From [Borrelia] tanukii (GTDB lineage Bacteria; Spirochaetota; Spirochaetia; Borreliales; Borreliaceae): DNA of 64,000 nucleotides. Both the position numbers and the translations under genes were made by a program. Every line of letters begins with the position of its first letter. The stretch's first letter is position 1. The notes beneath the pieces are model-generated. The model was given only the letters and a program-made list of their open reading frames with translations. It was not told where the DNA came from and made no database searches. The stretch lies in assembly GCF_030436345.1 (NCBI RefSeq), contig NZ_CP124038.1, forward strand, positions 310,001-374,000. Reading direction: 5' to 3'. This document shows, piece by piece, positions 19,544-29,018 of this stretch.

Positions 19544-22348
19544 TTAAAGTTTTTCGGATAAATTTTCATAAAACAAAACATTCGATTTAGAAAAACTATT
19601 CTTGAAAATATTCCTAAGATTCAAACTAGCAAGATCTTTTTTAACACTTTTTACCATATCTTCATCTCTATTTAATATATCAAAAATCTTAGCTGATTCG
19701 CTTAAATTGCTAATCCCAGAATTAAAAAGTTTAGTATCTCTTATAGATGAAAAAGATGCCATTACTTCTACAACTCCAAGATTATTATAAGTCTCAATTT
19801 CTTTTAGTAAAAGAATTTTATGATAATCATTTTCTTTGGGATTAAAATTCAAAACATTGGCCTTTTCTAGTTCTAAATTTTGCATAACCCTTAAATAATA
19901 GCTTCTGGAAGCTAAAAAATCACCTGTCTTATAAAGAGTTAAGGCAATAGAATTTAAAACTTCGTTACTATTTGAAAACCCCGCCATGCTCTCTACTTTA
20001 AATAAATATTTCAATGCATCATCATAATTATTTTCTCTGTAACTAAGTAATCCAACTTTATAGTAAACATCTGGATAATCAACACCCTCATTTATTGCCA
20101 ATTTATAAGAAGATATCGCAGATTTAAAGTCATTTAAAGATCTAAGAATATCACCTTGCTTTTCATAAATTGAAGAAATTTCCTTAGATCCTTTTATAAG
20201 ATTGTGTTTTTTATAAAAAGAATAATCATTCAAGGCTAAACCAATAATATTACTAGCTCTAAGAGAATCTTTGGATTTTTCATAAATGTCTGCTAAAATT
20301 TTATAAGCCAATATCTTGTCTCCAGCATCTTCAATTGAATTTTTCTGCCTAAAACTATTTAATGCTTTAAGCAAATATACTTCGGCTTTCTTGAAATCTC
20401 CTATGTAATACGAATATCTTCCACTTTCAAAAAGTGCCTTATCGTAATTGGGATTTTTATTTAATATTTTTCTAAGAACGTATTCAATCTCTGAATTCAT
20501 ATTAACATTATTGTCAAGCTTAAAAATAGTTCTGCCATCATTTCTTTTGAAATCAGAGAATTCCTTATTCAATAAATTTGTTTGCCCATTAAGATAATTT
20601 AAGTTTATAGCAAGATTATTTGCCCTTTGATTATAAGTTACAAAAGAAATATACTTATCTACCAGATTTTTAGCATATTTTGTGTAAACAACTTCATCCA
20701 CATCTGTAATTTCATTTGACTTAATAAAATTATTAACATTATCAGATTCAGTATCTAAACCAGCTTCAATATAAGCATTGAAAAGTTTAAATAAAATTTC
20801 CTTTTTTTGTCCATACTTAGAAAGTACAACCGTATAGCTATTAATACTATCTTTATAATAGTTAGGATTTGTTTTAGCCCATTTAAAATAATTATCTCCC
20901 TTTAACAATAAAGCATCATAATCATAAAGATCGTAAGATATAACCTCATCAAGTATTGAATTAGCTTGAGAATATTCTCCAAGACTAATTTTCATAGAAG
21001 CATATGCAACATATCCTTCCTTATTAAACTTTTTTCGCCTTCTACTTGCAGAATTTTTAGAAAAAGGCTCAATTGTAAACAATTCCTCATATTTCTCTTC
21101 AGCACTATCAAAATCTCTAATATCTTCAAACGCTTTAGCATAATTGATAAACCATTTATCATCAGGCCTAATGTAATAAGCGTCTCTAAAGATAGCTTTT
21201 GCAAGCTCTCTTTTATTTGCATATATATATTCTATACCCTCTTTATACTTGCTCTCAGAGGCAACATAAAAAAATACTACATCTACTATAAAGTAAAAAG
21301 AAACTAAGACTAAAACAATAAACAAAGAAGCTATTTTTATCAAAGGCAACAAAGCTCTTGATACTCTATAGCTCAATTTTTGCTGAAGCTTGCTAAATTC
21401 TTCCGCCTTAAAATAAATTACAGGCAATTTAATAGATCGCCCAACAATATCCCCTACAAATTTAGCAATAAATTTCAACCTTTTTTTATTGCTTTCAACA
21501 AGATCAATTAACGCTTCAAGTTTATACTTTGAAATATTTTCCTTGGTTAAAGCCTCAGCAATTGCAATTCTTAAATTTCTAGGATAGGAATTTAAATGCT
21601 TTAAAAATAATGGATAATTAACTTTAAATTCTAATCGCTTAGAATTTGAAGTTTGGTCATACTCTAAAAATTTAAAATCATCTGCAACATTTTCAAAATC
21701 ACTCTCATCAGTACTTAAATTTAAATTGTCTTCAACAAACATCTCTGCTTGTTCGTCTGTCTGGCTTTTGTCATTTAAAGTATCATCAATGTTAACTTCA
21801 TTGGATTTATTGGATTGTAAAAAATCATCATCCACCGAAACAAAAGAATCATTACCAGCCTCAAAAAAATTATCATTGCCTTGATTGTTGATTGATTCTT
21901 CAGAACTTAGTTCTGAAGAATCAATCAACTTATCAAAATCAAGTTTAGAAGCAGCTTCTAAATCAATAGAATTATCATCAAGAACTTTGTCAATGTTACT
22001 TTCAAAAGAATCGCTAGAAGAAACATCAAAATCATTATCCAAAGTTGAAAGCTCTGAATCCATATCAATACTCAAGTCAGAACTACTTGAGGGTAAATTG
22101 TCATTAAAAATATCAGAGTAAGACAATTTATCCTCATTCTCAAGAGCATCAAGCATGAAATTTAAATCAAGCTCATCATCATTTTCCTCTAAACTAAGAT
22201 CTTCACCTATCCAGGGAACAATGCTCTCTCCAGGCTCAGGAAGCTTAACATCCATACTCACACCAAAAGATTCTTTAGACAATCTTTCATTAGAAAGATT
22301 GTCTAATATTTCTCTCTTAAACTGTTTTATCTTATCTATATCAGGCAT
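19544..22348 (-). CDS. Large TPR membrane protein with acidic N-terminal region
   Basis: 934 aa. Residues about 1-225 are very acidic and Ser/Asp-rich and look disordered. About 230-330 is a basic helical segment. One strong membrane helix (IASLFIVLVLVSFYFIVDVVFFYV) lies near 340-363. From about 370 to 900 are many TPR units, for example YKEGIEYIYANKRELAKAIF and YYKVGLLSYRENNYDDALKY. The acidic part would be cytoplasmic and the repeats extracytoplasmic, or the reverse. A scaffold role is likely; no specific function is recognised. The acidic region contains a perfect 20-bp inverted repeat in its DNA. Confidence 0.85.
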   Translation of the reverse strand: MPDIDKIKQFKREILDNLSNERLSKESFGVSMDVKLPEPGESIVPWIGEDLSLEENDDELDLNFMLDALENEDKLSYSDIFNDNLPSSSSDLSIDMDSELSTLDNDFDVSSSDSFESNIDKVLDDNSIDLEAASKLDFDKLIDSSELSSEESINNQGNDNFFEAGNDSFVSVDDDFLQSNKSNEVNIDDTLNDKSQTDEQAEMFVEDNLNLSTDESDFENVADDFKFLEYDQTSNSKRLEFKVNYPLFLKHLNSYPRNLRIAIAEALTKENISKYKLEALIDLVESNKKRLKFIAKFVGDIVGRSIKLPVIYFKAEEFSKLQQKLSYRVSRALLPLIKIASLFIVLVLVSFYFIVDVVFFYVASESKYKEGIEYIYANKRELAKAIFRDAYYIRPDDKWFINYAKAFEDIRDFDSAEEKYEELFTIEPFSKNSASRRRKKFNKEGYVAYASMKISLGEYSQANSILDEVISYDLYDYDALLLKGDNYFKWAKTNPNYYKDSINSYTVVLSKYGQKKEILFKLFNAYIEAGLDTESDNVNNFIKSNEITDVDEVVYTKYAKNLVDKYISFVTYNQRANNLAINLNYLNGQTNLLNKEFSDFKRNDGRTIFKLDNNVNMNSEIEYVLRKILNKNPNYDKALFESGRYSYYIGDFKKAEVYLLKALNSFRQKNSIEDAGDKILAYKILADIYEKSKDSLRASNIIGLALNDYSFYKKHNLIKGSKEISSIYEKQGDILRSLNDFKSAISSYKLAINEGVDYPDVYYKVGLLSYRENNYDDALKYLFKVESMAGFSNSNEVLNSIALTLYKTGDFLASRSYYLRVMQNLELEKANVLNFNPKENDYHKILLLKEIETYNNLGVVEVMASFSSIRDTKLFNSGISNLSESAKIFDILNRDEDMVKSVKKDLASLNLRNIFKNSFSKSNVLFYENLSEKL
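21887..21929. repeat. Perfect 20-bp inverted repeat inside the TPR gene
   Basis: Arms 21887-21906 and 21910-21929 are exact reverse complements with a 3-base TTA loop, encoding the Ser/Glu-rich segment LIDSSELSSEESIN. The transcript can fold into a very stable hairpin within the coding region. Confidence 0.95.
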
Positions 22349-22371
22349 ATTGCAATCAAGTTCCTAGCTCA

Positions 22372-23265
22372 TCAAAAACTCTTTTTATACACTTCAAGAC
22401 CTTCTGCATGAAGCAGATTAAATCGATTTTCTAAATCTTTAGCAATTTTTAAACCCAAAACTTCCTTTGTAGCCTCTGTCTTACAATCTTTTAAAGTGTT
22501 TAAAATTTTACCTCTATAATCATCAATACTTATAACTTTGTCAGCATTATATATAAGAGTGTCTCTTTTAAAAACATCATGAGACATATCTCCATCTTCA
22601 GAAACTTCTAAAACATTTCCATTGACTCCAATCATCAAATAATAATCAAAAATTTTAAAATAATTACCAATTTCTAAAATTATTTTTTTCGTTTCGGGCT
22701 TTCCTTTTCTATATCTAGTAGCTGTGGGAAAAATCAGTATAATGTATCCACTATTTTTCTTTTCATAAATATATTTCATAGAATTAGCATTAAAAACACG
22801 TCTTTGCCTAGCATGCTCTGCACCAACCCCAACAAATGCATGCGGCGGATACACTAATATTGCATTGTATCCCAAAGAAAGAGTTTTAACAAATAAATTA
22901 TCTCTGAAAAGCTTAACTCCGGCTATTGGAATAATATGATCTGCAATATCATGATAACCCATTTTGTAAAGTAAAAATTGGAAACAGGGAAAATCAAAAT
23001 TACTGTAATGCTCCATTAATATAATTGAAGACTTGCCAGATTTGACCTTTTGATAAAGTTCTAAAATATTTTGCATACCAACAATAGTAGATCCATCCTC
23101 AAGAAGTCGCTCTATCATTCTATCTACCAATCTTCTACTATTAAGATCTGCACTACGATAAGATTTATCTAAATAATTAACATTTTCAACAGACTTAAAT
23201 TGACTTACAAAGTCGCTTTCCATATCTTTAAAATATTTATCAAAACTTTCATTTTGTACAAACAT
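22372..23265 (-). CDS. PlsB/PlsC-superfamily acyltransferase
   Basis: 297 aa. The acyltransferase HX4D motif is HYSNFD at 86-91 (preceded by SSIILME), followed by NAILVYPPHA and IILIFPTATRYRKGKPE, equivalent to the downstream substrate-binding blocks. Borrelia homologues are annotated as glycerol-3-phosphate O-acyltransferase, the first step of phospholipid synthesis. No membrane segment is evident, so it would act peripherally. It lies 23 bases upstream of the TPR gene, same strand. Acceptor specificity is inferred from annotation of the family. Confidence 0.85.
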   Translation of the reverse strand: MFVQNESFDKYFKDMESDFVSQFKSVENVNYLDKSYRSADLNSRRLVDRMIERLLEDGSTIVGMQNILELYQKVKSGKSSIILMEHYSNFDFPCFQFLLYKMGYHDIADHIIPIAGVKLFRDNLFVKTLSLGYNAILVYPPHAFVGVGAEHARQRRVFNANSMKYIYEKKNSGYIILIFPTATRYRKGKPETKKIILEIGNYFKIFDYYLMIGVNGNVLEVSEDGDMSHDVFKRDTLIYNADKVISIDDYRGKILNTLKDCKTEATKEVLGLKIAKDLENRFNLLHAEGLEVYKKSF

Positions 23266-23662
23266 AAAACTAGCACCTTTAAAAGCATTCTATTTTGCCA
23301 CTTAATCATTAGTTACATCATTTTATTTATTACGAACAAACAACTCTATAAAGCTAGCAATAAATAACCAATATTAAACAAGCACACATTTTTGAAAACA
23401 TTTCACACCCATTATACCTTATTTATTACACAAATTAAAGTAAAATTTTAGCTTACACCAATGAGCAAAATAACACTAAAACTATTCAATTTATTAGACT
23501 TTTTTTATTGTAAAAATTAAAGTAAAATTTAAATATAAAATTAAATCAAAGTACCAGGAGACGTACATACTTAAAAGTAGAGCAGAGTAAATTTTCTTTA
23601 TTAAAAAGATTAATAAAGAGTTAACACAATAAGTATGTAAAATATTGAAAAAGGAAAATCCC
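23266..23662. other. Divergent 397-base regulatory spacer before the opp locus
   Basis: No gene supported. It must carry the divergent promoters of the acyltransferase gene (minus) and oppA1 (plus). It contains an imperfect 27-base direct repeat (listed separately) and a small hairpin near 23600-23626 (TCTTTATT/AATAAAGA). A minus-strand open frame here (23494-23721) overlaps the oppA1 start and looks random. Confidence 0.6.
23422..23530 (+). repeat. 27-base direct repeat upstream of oppA1
   Basis: Copies at 23422-23448 and 23504-23530 match at 24 of 27 positions, with the last 17 bases identical; start-to-start spacing is 82 bases. Location in a promoter region suggests regulatory relevance, though the sequence is AT-rich. 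Confidence 0.75.
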
Positions 23663-25243
23663 ATGAAATACACAAAAATAGCTTTAATGCTAACTATTTT
23701 TTCTTTAATAGCTTGTACCAATAATACTGCAAAAGAAAAAATAATTTTTAGAGCATCAAATTTAACCGAACCATCATCACTTGATCCTCAGCTCTCAACA
23801 GACCTTTACGGTAGCAATATCATTATAAACCTATTCTTAGGCCTAGTAGTAAAAGATTCACAAACTGGAAAATATAAACCGGGACTTGCAAAAAGTTGGA
23901 ATATTACTAATAACGGAACTATTTACACATTTCACCTAAGAGAAAATATAGTTTGGAGCGATGGGGTTGCCATTACTGCTGAGGAGATAAAAAAATCATA
24001 TTTAAGAATTTTAAATAAAAAAACAGCTGCATTGTATGCTAATTTAGTAAAATCTACAATAAAAAACGCACAAGAATATTTTGATGAGACGGTCTCTGAA
24101 TCTGAGCTTGGCATAAAAGCTATTGACAGCAAAACCTTAGAAATAACACTAACATCTCCAAAGCCTTATTTTCCCGATATGCTAACAAACTCAGCATACA
24201 TACCAATTCCAATGCATATTGTTGAAAAATACGGAGAAAATTGGACAAATCCTGAAAATATAGTTGTTAGTGGCGCATACAAACTCAAGGAAAGACTAAT
24301 TAATGATAAAATCGTAATAGAAAAAAATGAAAAATATTATAATGCAAAAAATGTAGAAATTGATGAGGTAATATTTTACCCAATAGAAGGTAGCGTAGCT
24401 TACAATATGTACATAAACGGTGAAATTGATTTTTTACAAGGAGCAGAAAAAAATAATAATTTAGAAGAAATTAAAATAAGAGAAGATTATTACTCAGGAT
24501 TAAAAAATGCAATGTCATACATGATATTCAATACATCCCTAAAACCACTAGACAATTTAAAAGTTCGACAAGCCCTCTCACTTGCTATTGACAGAGAAAC
24601 TTTATCTAAAATAGTTTTAAAAGGGAGTTCAGATCCAACAAGAAATTTAACTCCAAAATTTGATGATTATTCTTATGGGAAAAAGCTAATATTATTCGAT
24701 CCTAAGAATGCAAAAAAACTTTTAGCTGAAGCTGGATATCCAGATGGAAAAGGCTTTCCCACATTAAAATATAAAATCTCAAAAGGTGGAGGAAGCTCAA
24801 TAGTAACAGAATTCTTACAAGAACAATTTAAAAAAATCCTAAACATTAACATAGAAATCGAGAATGAAGAATGGACTACCTTTTTAGGAAGCAGAAGAAC
24901 TGGAAATTACCAAATTTCAAACATGGGATGGATAGGAGACTATTTTGACCCTTTAACATTCCTAGAAAGCTTATTTACAACAGAAAATCATTTTTTTGGA
25001 GCATACAAATATTCGAACAAAGAGTATGATGATTTAATAAGAAAATCTAATTTGGAACTTGATCCAATAAAAAGACAAGATATTCTAAGAGAAGCTGAAG
25101 CAATAATAGTAGAAAAAGATTTCCCTGTGGCGCCCTTATATATACCCAAATCTCATTACCTTTTCAGAAATGATAAATGGACAGGGTGGATACCAAATAT
25201 TGCAGAAAGCTATTTATATGAAGATATTAAAACTAAAAAATAA
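23663..25243 (+). CDS. oppA: OppA1, oligopeptide-binding lipoprotein
   Basis: 526 aa cluster-C (SBP family 5) peptide-binding lipoprotein. I chose ATG 23663 (AAGGAAAA upstream); a TTG 18 bases earlier is in frame but has no ribosome-binding site. Lipobox SLIAC, Cys at residue 18. Family blocks: EPSSLDPQLSTD near 32-43, GLAKSW (about 77), WSDGVAITAEE, and YPDGKGFPTLKY near 361-372. It captures peptides for the downstream OppBCDF permease. First of three tandem paralogues; an amino-acid-auxotrophic spirochaete depends on such uptake. Confidence 0.96.
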   Translation: MKYTKIALMLTIFSLIACTNNTAKEKIIFRASNLTEPSSLDPQLSTDLYGSNIIINLFLGLVVKDSQTGKYKPGLAKSWNITNNGTIYTFHLRENIVWSDGVAITAEEIKKSYLRILNKKTAALYANLVKSTIKNAQEYFDETVSESELGIKAIDSKTLEITLTSPKPYFPDMLTNSAYIPIPMHIVEKYGENWTNPENIVVSGAYKLKERLINDKIVIEKNEKYYNAKNVEIDEVIFYPIEGSVAYNMYINGEIDFLQGAEKNNNLEEIKIREDYYSGLKNAMSYMIFNTSLKPLDNLKVRQALSLAIDRETLSKIVLKGSSDPTRNLTPKFDDYSYGKKLILFDPKNAKKLLAEAGYPDGKGFPTLKYKISKGGGSSIVTEFLQEQFKKILNINIEIENEEWTTFLGSRRTGNYQISNMGWIGDYFDPLTFLESLFTTENHFFGAYKYSNKEYDDLIRKSNLELDPIKRQDILREAEAIIVEKDFPVAPLYIPKSHYLFRNDKWTGWIPNIAESYLYEDIKTKK

Positions 25244-25340
25244 TAAAATAAGTAATTTTAAAATTAAGATTTAAAATTAATATCTGCGGAAGAGCAATTA
25301 TAAAATTAAAATTAACTTCAAAACGGAGGTATAAAAAATT

Positions 25341-26924
25341 ATGAAATTACAAAAAACATTATTTTCAATAATATTTTTTCTAACTTTTCTTTGTTGTAAT
25401 AAAGAGGAAAAACAAGAAGGAGTATCATTTAAAATAAGCTTGGGGGCAGAACCAAGCAGCCTTGACCCCCAATTAGCAGACGATAATGTCGCATCAAAAA
25501 TGATAGACACAATGTTTAAAGGGCTTATTACAGGCGATCCTAAAACAGGGGGAAACAAGCCCGGACTTGCAAAAACCTGGGATATCTCTTCTGACGGAAC
25601 AGTTTACACATTTACTCTAAGAGAAAAAATTACCTGGAGTGATGGAGTTGCAATCACTGCAGAAGGAATTAGAAAATCTTATCTTAGAATTTTAAATAAA
25701 GAAACTGGCTCAAAGTATGTTGAAATGGTTAAATCAGCAATTAAAAATGGTCAAAAATATTTTGACGAACAAGTGCCTGACTCCGAACTTGGAATTAGAG
25801 CAATTGATGAAAAAACATTAGAAATAACATTGGAATCGCCAAAACCCTATTTTATTGACATGTTAGTACACCAATCATTTATTCCAATACCAATTCACAT
25901 TACCGAAAAGTACGGACAAAGCTGGACAAGCCCTGAGAACATGGTTACCAGTGGTCCTTTTAAATTAAAAGAAAGAGTTCCTAACGAAAAATATGTGTTT
26001 GAAAAAAATGATAAATACTACAACTCAAACGAAGTGGAAGTACAAGAAATTACATTTTATACAACAAATGACAACTCAACAGCATATAAAATGTATGAAA
26101 ATAAAGAATTAGATGCAATCTTTGGATCCATACCACCCGATTTAATTAAAGATCTAAAACTAAGAAGCGATTATTACTCATCAGCTGTTAATGCCCTATA
26201 CTTTTGCGCATTCAACACACACATTAAACCACTTGATAATGTTAAAATTAGAAAAGCTTTAACTCTTGCTATTGATAGAGAAACGCTCACATATAAAGTT
26301 CTTGACAATGGCACTATTCCTACAAGAAGGGCAACTCCTAACTTTAGCTCATATTCTTATGCAAAAAATTTAGAATTATTTAATCCTGAGGTTGCAAAAA
26401 CCCTTCTAGCTGAAGCTGGTTATCCTAATGGGGATGGATTTCCTATTTTAAAATTAATATATAATACAAGCGAAGCAAATAGAAAAATTTGTGAATTTAT
26501 TCAAAACCAATGGAAAAAAAATTTAAATATTAATGTGGAACTTGAAAACGAAGAATGGACAACTTATTTAAACACTAAAGCAAATGGAAATTACGAAATA
26601 GCAAGAGCAGGGTGGGTAGGCGATTACGCTGATCCTTCAACATTTTTAAGCATATTCACACAAGGATACACGCAATTTTCATCTCACAATTACTCAAACC
26701 CAGAATATAACGAACTTATTAAGAAATCTGATCTTGAACTTGATCCAATAAAAAGACAAGACATCTTAAGACAAGCAGAAGAGATAATTATTGAAAAAGA
26801 TTTTCCAATTGCACCAATATACATATACGGAAATAGTTACCTCTTCAGAAATGACAAGTGGACAGGCTGGAATACTAATATTTCAGAAAGATTTGATTTG
26901 TCTCAACTAAAATTAAAAAAATAA
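25341..26924 (+). CDS. oppA: OppA2, oligopeptide-binding lipoprotein
   Basis: 527 aa, about the same length and block order as OppA1 (EPSSLDPQLADD, WSDGVAITAEGIRKSYLRIL, YPNGDGFPILKL). The signal peptide ends FLCC, with Cys 18 or 19 as the lipidation site. GGAGG lies about ten bases before the ATG. It follows OppA1 by 97 bases and is followed by its own terminator, so it can be expressed separately. Shares a 40-base identical tract with OppA3, consistent with gene conversion. Peptide preference is not deducible. Confidence 0.96.
   Translation: MKLQKTLFSIIFFLTFLCCNKEEKQEGVSFKISLGAEPSSLDPQLADDNVASKMIDTMFKGLITGDPKTGGNKPGLAKTWDISSDGTVYTFTLREKITWSDGVAITAEGIRKSYLRILNKETGSKYVEMVKSAIKNGQKYFDEQVPDSELGIRAIDEKTLEITLESPKPYFIDMLVHQSFIPIPIHITEKYGQSWTSPENMVTSGPFKLKERVPNEKYVFEKNDKYYNSNEVEVQEITFYTTNDNSTAYKMYENKELDAIFGSIPPDLIKDLKLRSDYYSSAVNALYFCAFNTHIKPLDNVKIRKALTLAIDRETLTYKVLDNGTIPTRRATPNFSSYSYAKNLELFNPEVAKTLLAEAGYPNGDGFPILKLIYNTSEANRKICEFIQNQWKKNLNINVELENEEWTTYLNTKANGNYEIARAGWVGDYADPSTFLSIFTQGYTQFSSHNYSNPEYNELIKKSDLELDPIKRQDILRQAEEIIIEKDFPIAPIYIYGNSYLFRNDKWTGWNTNISERFDLSQLKLKK
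25931..25970 (+). repeat. 40-base tract identical to oppA3 (copy in oppA2)
   Basis: Identical over 40 bases, including silent positions, to 27674-27713 in oppA3, in a gene pair otherwise clearly diverged. Encodes the PENMVTSGPFKLK block. Confidence 0.92.
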
Positions 26925-26945
26925 ATAATTAATATTTAATTAAAC

Positions 26946-26985
26946 AAAAATCGTCTATAAAAAATAAATCAATAGACGATTTTTT
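26946..26985 (+). terminator. Terminator after oppA2
   Basis: Stem ATCGTCTAT (26950-26958) with ATAGACGAT (26972-26980), 13-base loop, extended by A:T pairs and followed by TTTTTATT. Confidence 0.85.
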
Positions 26986-27056
26986 ATTGACTTTCTTCTA
27001 AAAAAAAGATAGCTTAAAATTCATAAATAATTTTAATTTGGAGAAAAGGTTAAAAT

Positions 27057-28682
27057 ATGAACTTTAATAAAACTGAAACAATAGGTAAAAAATTTAAGAT
27101 AGCAGCACTAATTATGCTTGCTGTGTCTCTGATTGCATGCAATAGCAATTCAGAAAAAGAAAAATTAACATTTAAAGTATACATAGGAGGCGCACCTTCG
27201 TCACTTGATCCACACTTGGTAGATGAGACAATAGGAGCAAGAATTTTGGAGCAAGTATTCTCAGGGCTCTTAACATTAAATACTAAAACGGGAAAGCTTA
27301 AGCCTGGACTTGCTAAAAATTGGGAGGTCTCAAAAGATAAAAAAACATATCAATTTTACCTAAGAGATAATCTTGTTTGGAGCGATGGAGTTTCAATTAC
27401 TGCTGAAGGGATAAGAAAATCTTTTTTAAGAATTTTAAATAAAACAACAGAATCTACAAATGTTGATATGGTAAAATCAATAATAAAAAATGGACAAGAG
27501 TACTTTGATGGAAAAGTGTCTGATTCTGAACTTGGAATTAAAGCAATTGATAGTAAAACATTGGAAATAACACTAACATCTCCAAAACCCTATTTTCTTG
27601 AATTACTTCTACATCATTCTTTCATGCCAGTACCTATTCATGTTATTGAAAAACATCAGGGAAATTGGACAAACCCTGAGAACATGGTTACCAGTGGTCC
27701 TTTTAAATTAAAAAAAAGATTACCTAATGAAAAAATTATATTTGAAAAAAACGAACACTATTACAATGCAAAAGAAGTAGAACTTGAAGAGCTTGTCTAC
27801 ATTACATCTGACAATGATCTAACTGTATATAATATGTACAAAAACAACGAAATTGATGCTATTTTCAACAGCATCCCGCCGGACATTGTAAATGAAATAA
27901 AAATACAAAATGACTATTATCAACACAAAAGTAATGCGATTTATTTATACTCATTTAATACAAAAATAAAACCCCTTGACGATGCTCGAGTTAGAGAAGC
28001 TTTAACGTTAGCTATTGACAGAGAAACTTTAACTTACAAAGTACTCAATGATGGTACAGTTCCCACAAGAGAAATAACCCCTAATCTTGAAAATTACAAT
28101 TACGGTAAAAAATTAGCTTTATTTGATCCTGAAAAATCTAAAAAACTTTTAACAAAAGCTGGATATCCGAATGGTAAAGGGTTTCCAACACTAACGCTAA
28201 AATATAATACAAACGAAACTCATAAAAAAATTGCTTCATTTATTCAAAACCAATGGAAAAAAATTTTAAATATAAATATTATGCTTACTAATGAAAATTG
28301 GCCTGTTCTTACCAATAGTAGAAATACGGGTAATTTTGAAATAATAAGGATTGGGCGCATTGGAGAATATTTGGATCCACATACATACTTTACTATATTC
28401 ACAAGCGAAAATTCGCAACTTGCGTCGTACAGATATTCAAACTCAGAATTTGATAAACTCGTCAGAGAATCGGATTTTGAAAAAGATCCCATAAAAAGGA
28501 AAAAAATACTCAGACAAGCAGAAGAGATAATAATTGAAAAAGATTTTCCTGCCGCACCAATATACATATATTCTGGACACTATCTTTTCAGAAACGATAA
28601 ATGGACTGGATGGAGTCCTAATGTATCAGAGGTTTATTATTTTTCTGAATTAAAACCAATTAAAAATGCAAAACAAAATTAA
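27057..28682 (+). CDS. oppA: OppA3, oligopeptide-binding lipoprotein
   Basis: 541 aa; slightly longer N-terminus (about 14 extra residues before the hydrophobic core) ending in lipobox SLIAC with Cys at residue 28. Blocks as in its paralogues: APSSLDPHLVDE, WSDGVSITAEGIRKSFLRIL, YPNGKGFPTLTL. GGAG upstream of the ATG. It lies after the oppA2 terminator and 336 bases before oppB. Sequence around 27674-27713 is identical to oppA2. Third binding protein feeding the same permease. Confidence 0.96.
   Translation: MNFNKTETIGKKFKIAALIMLAVSLIACNSNSEKEKLTFKVYIGGAPSSLDPHLVDETIGARILEQVFSGLLTLNTKTGKLKPGLAKNWEVSKDKKTYQFYLRDNLVWSDGVSITAEGIRKSFLRILNKTTESTNVDMVKSIIKNGQEYFDGKVSDSELGIKAIDSKTLEITLTSPKPYFLELLLHHSFMPVPIHVIEKHQGNWTNPENMVTSGPFKLKKRLPNEKIIFEKNEHYYNAKEVELEELVYITSDNDLTVYNMYKNNEIDAIFNSIPPDIVNEIKIQNDYYQHKSNAIYLYSFNTKIKPLDDARVREALTLAIDRETLTYKVLNDGTVPTREITPNLENYNYGKKLALFDPEKSKKLLTKAGYPNGKGFPTLTLKYNTNETHKKIASFIQNQWKKILNINIMLTNENWPVLTNSRNTGNFEIIRIGRIGEYLDPHTYFTIFTSENSQLASYRYSNSEFDKLVRESDFEKDPIKRKKILRQAEEIIIEKDFPAAPIYIYSGHYLFRNDKWTGWSPNVSEVYYFSELKPIKNAKQN
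27674..27713 (+). repeat. 40-base tract identical to oppA2 (copy in oppA3)
   Basis: Exact match to 25931-25970; flanking sequence diverges on both sides. Confidence 0.92.
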
Positions 28683-28696
28683 TTAATTTTTCAAAA

Positions 28697-28733
28697 AGGC
28701 TTCAATATATAATTAAAAATAATATTGAAGCCT
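28697..28733 (+). repeat. Inverted repeat after oppA3, terminator-like without T tract
   Basis: A 12-bp perfect stem AGGCTTCAATAT (28697-28708) with its complement at 28722-28733, loop 13 bases. No T run follows, so it may act as a partial terminator or a 3'-end stabilising hairpin for the oppA3 message. Confidence 0.75.
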
Positions 28734-28807
28734 AATGTAAAAGCGAAACTGGGCAAATGACACTTAAGAGTACAGCCTTGTTTAAAGCAAAAATACACAA
28801 ATAATAT

Positions 28808-28844
28808 TTTAAGATTCTAAGGTAAAATACTTTAGAATCTTAAA
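28808..28844. repeat. 17-bp stem inverted repeat before oppB
   Basis: Arms 28808-28824 and 28828-28844 pair over 17 bp with one G-U and a 3-base loop. Neither strand has a following T tract. Function unknown; an RNA-processing site or operator are candidates. Confidence 0.85.
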
Positions 28845-28940
28845 CAAAAAAACAATCCTCTCTAATTAACATAATAAAATTTTAAATAAAAATTAAAAAA
28901 TCTAAGACACTCTTATCTATCAAAAATTATCAGTTATAGC

Positions 28941-28971
28941 TTGAAAAACAATAAATACTATATGATATAAT
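28941..28971 (+). promoter_or_regulatory. Possible oppB promoter
   Basis: TTGAAA (28941-28946) and a perfect TATAAT (28966-28971) at a 19-base spacing, which is longer than ideal. It would allow oppBCDF transcription independent of the oppA genes. Confidence 0.35.
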
Positions 28972-29018
28972 TGACTAATACATAATGTTGCCAATTACCC
29001 ATTTACAAAGGAGCAAAA

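Larger units (their letters stand above)
28683..29018. other. 336-base spacer between oppA3 and oppB
   Basis: No convincing gene; the longest ATG frame I followed is about 15 codons. It holds two stable inverted repeats (28697-28733 and 28808-28844) and a TTGAAA/TATAAT pair before oppB. It probably separates binding-protein and permease transcripts, or sets their ratio. Confidence 0.6.

Noticed and set aside
23494..23721. Minus-strand 75-codon frame overlapping the oppA1 start
   Set aside because: No RBS or family match; it is antisense to the oppA1 signal peptide region, which explains its hydrophobic look.
28747..28800. Very short ATG frame (about 15 codons) between oppA3 and oppB
   Set aside because: No RBS, too short, and no recognisable signal; treated as spacer.
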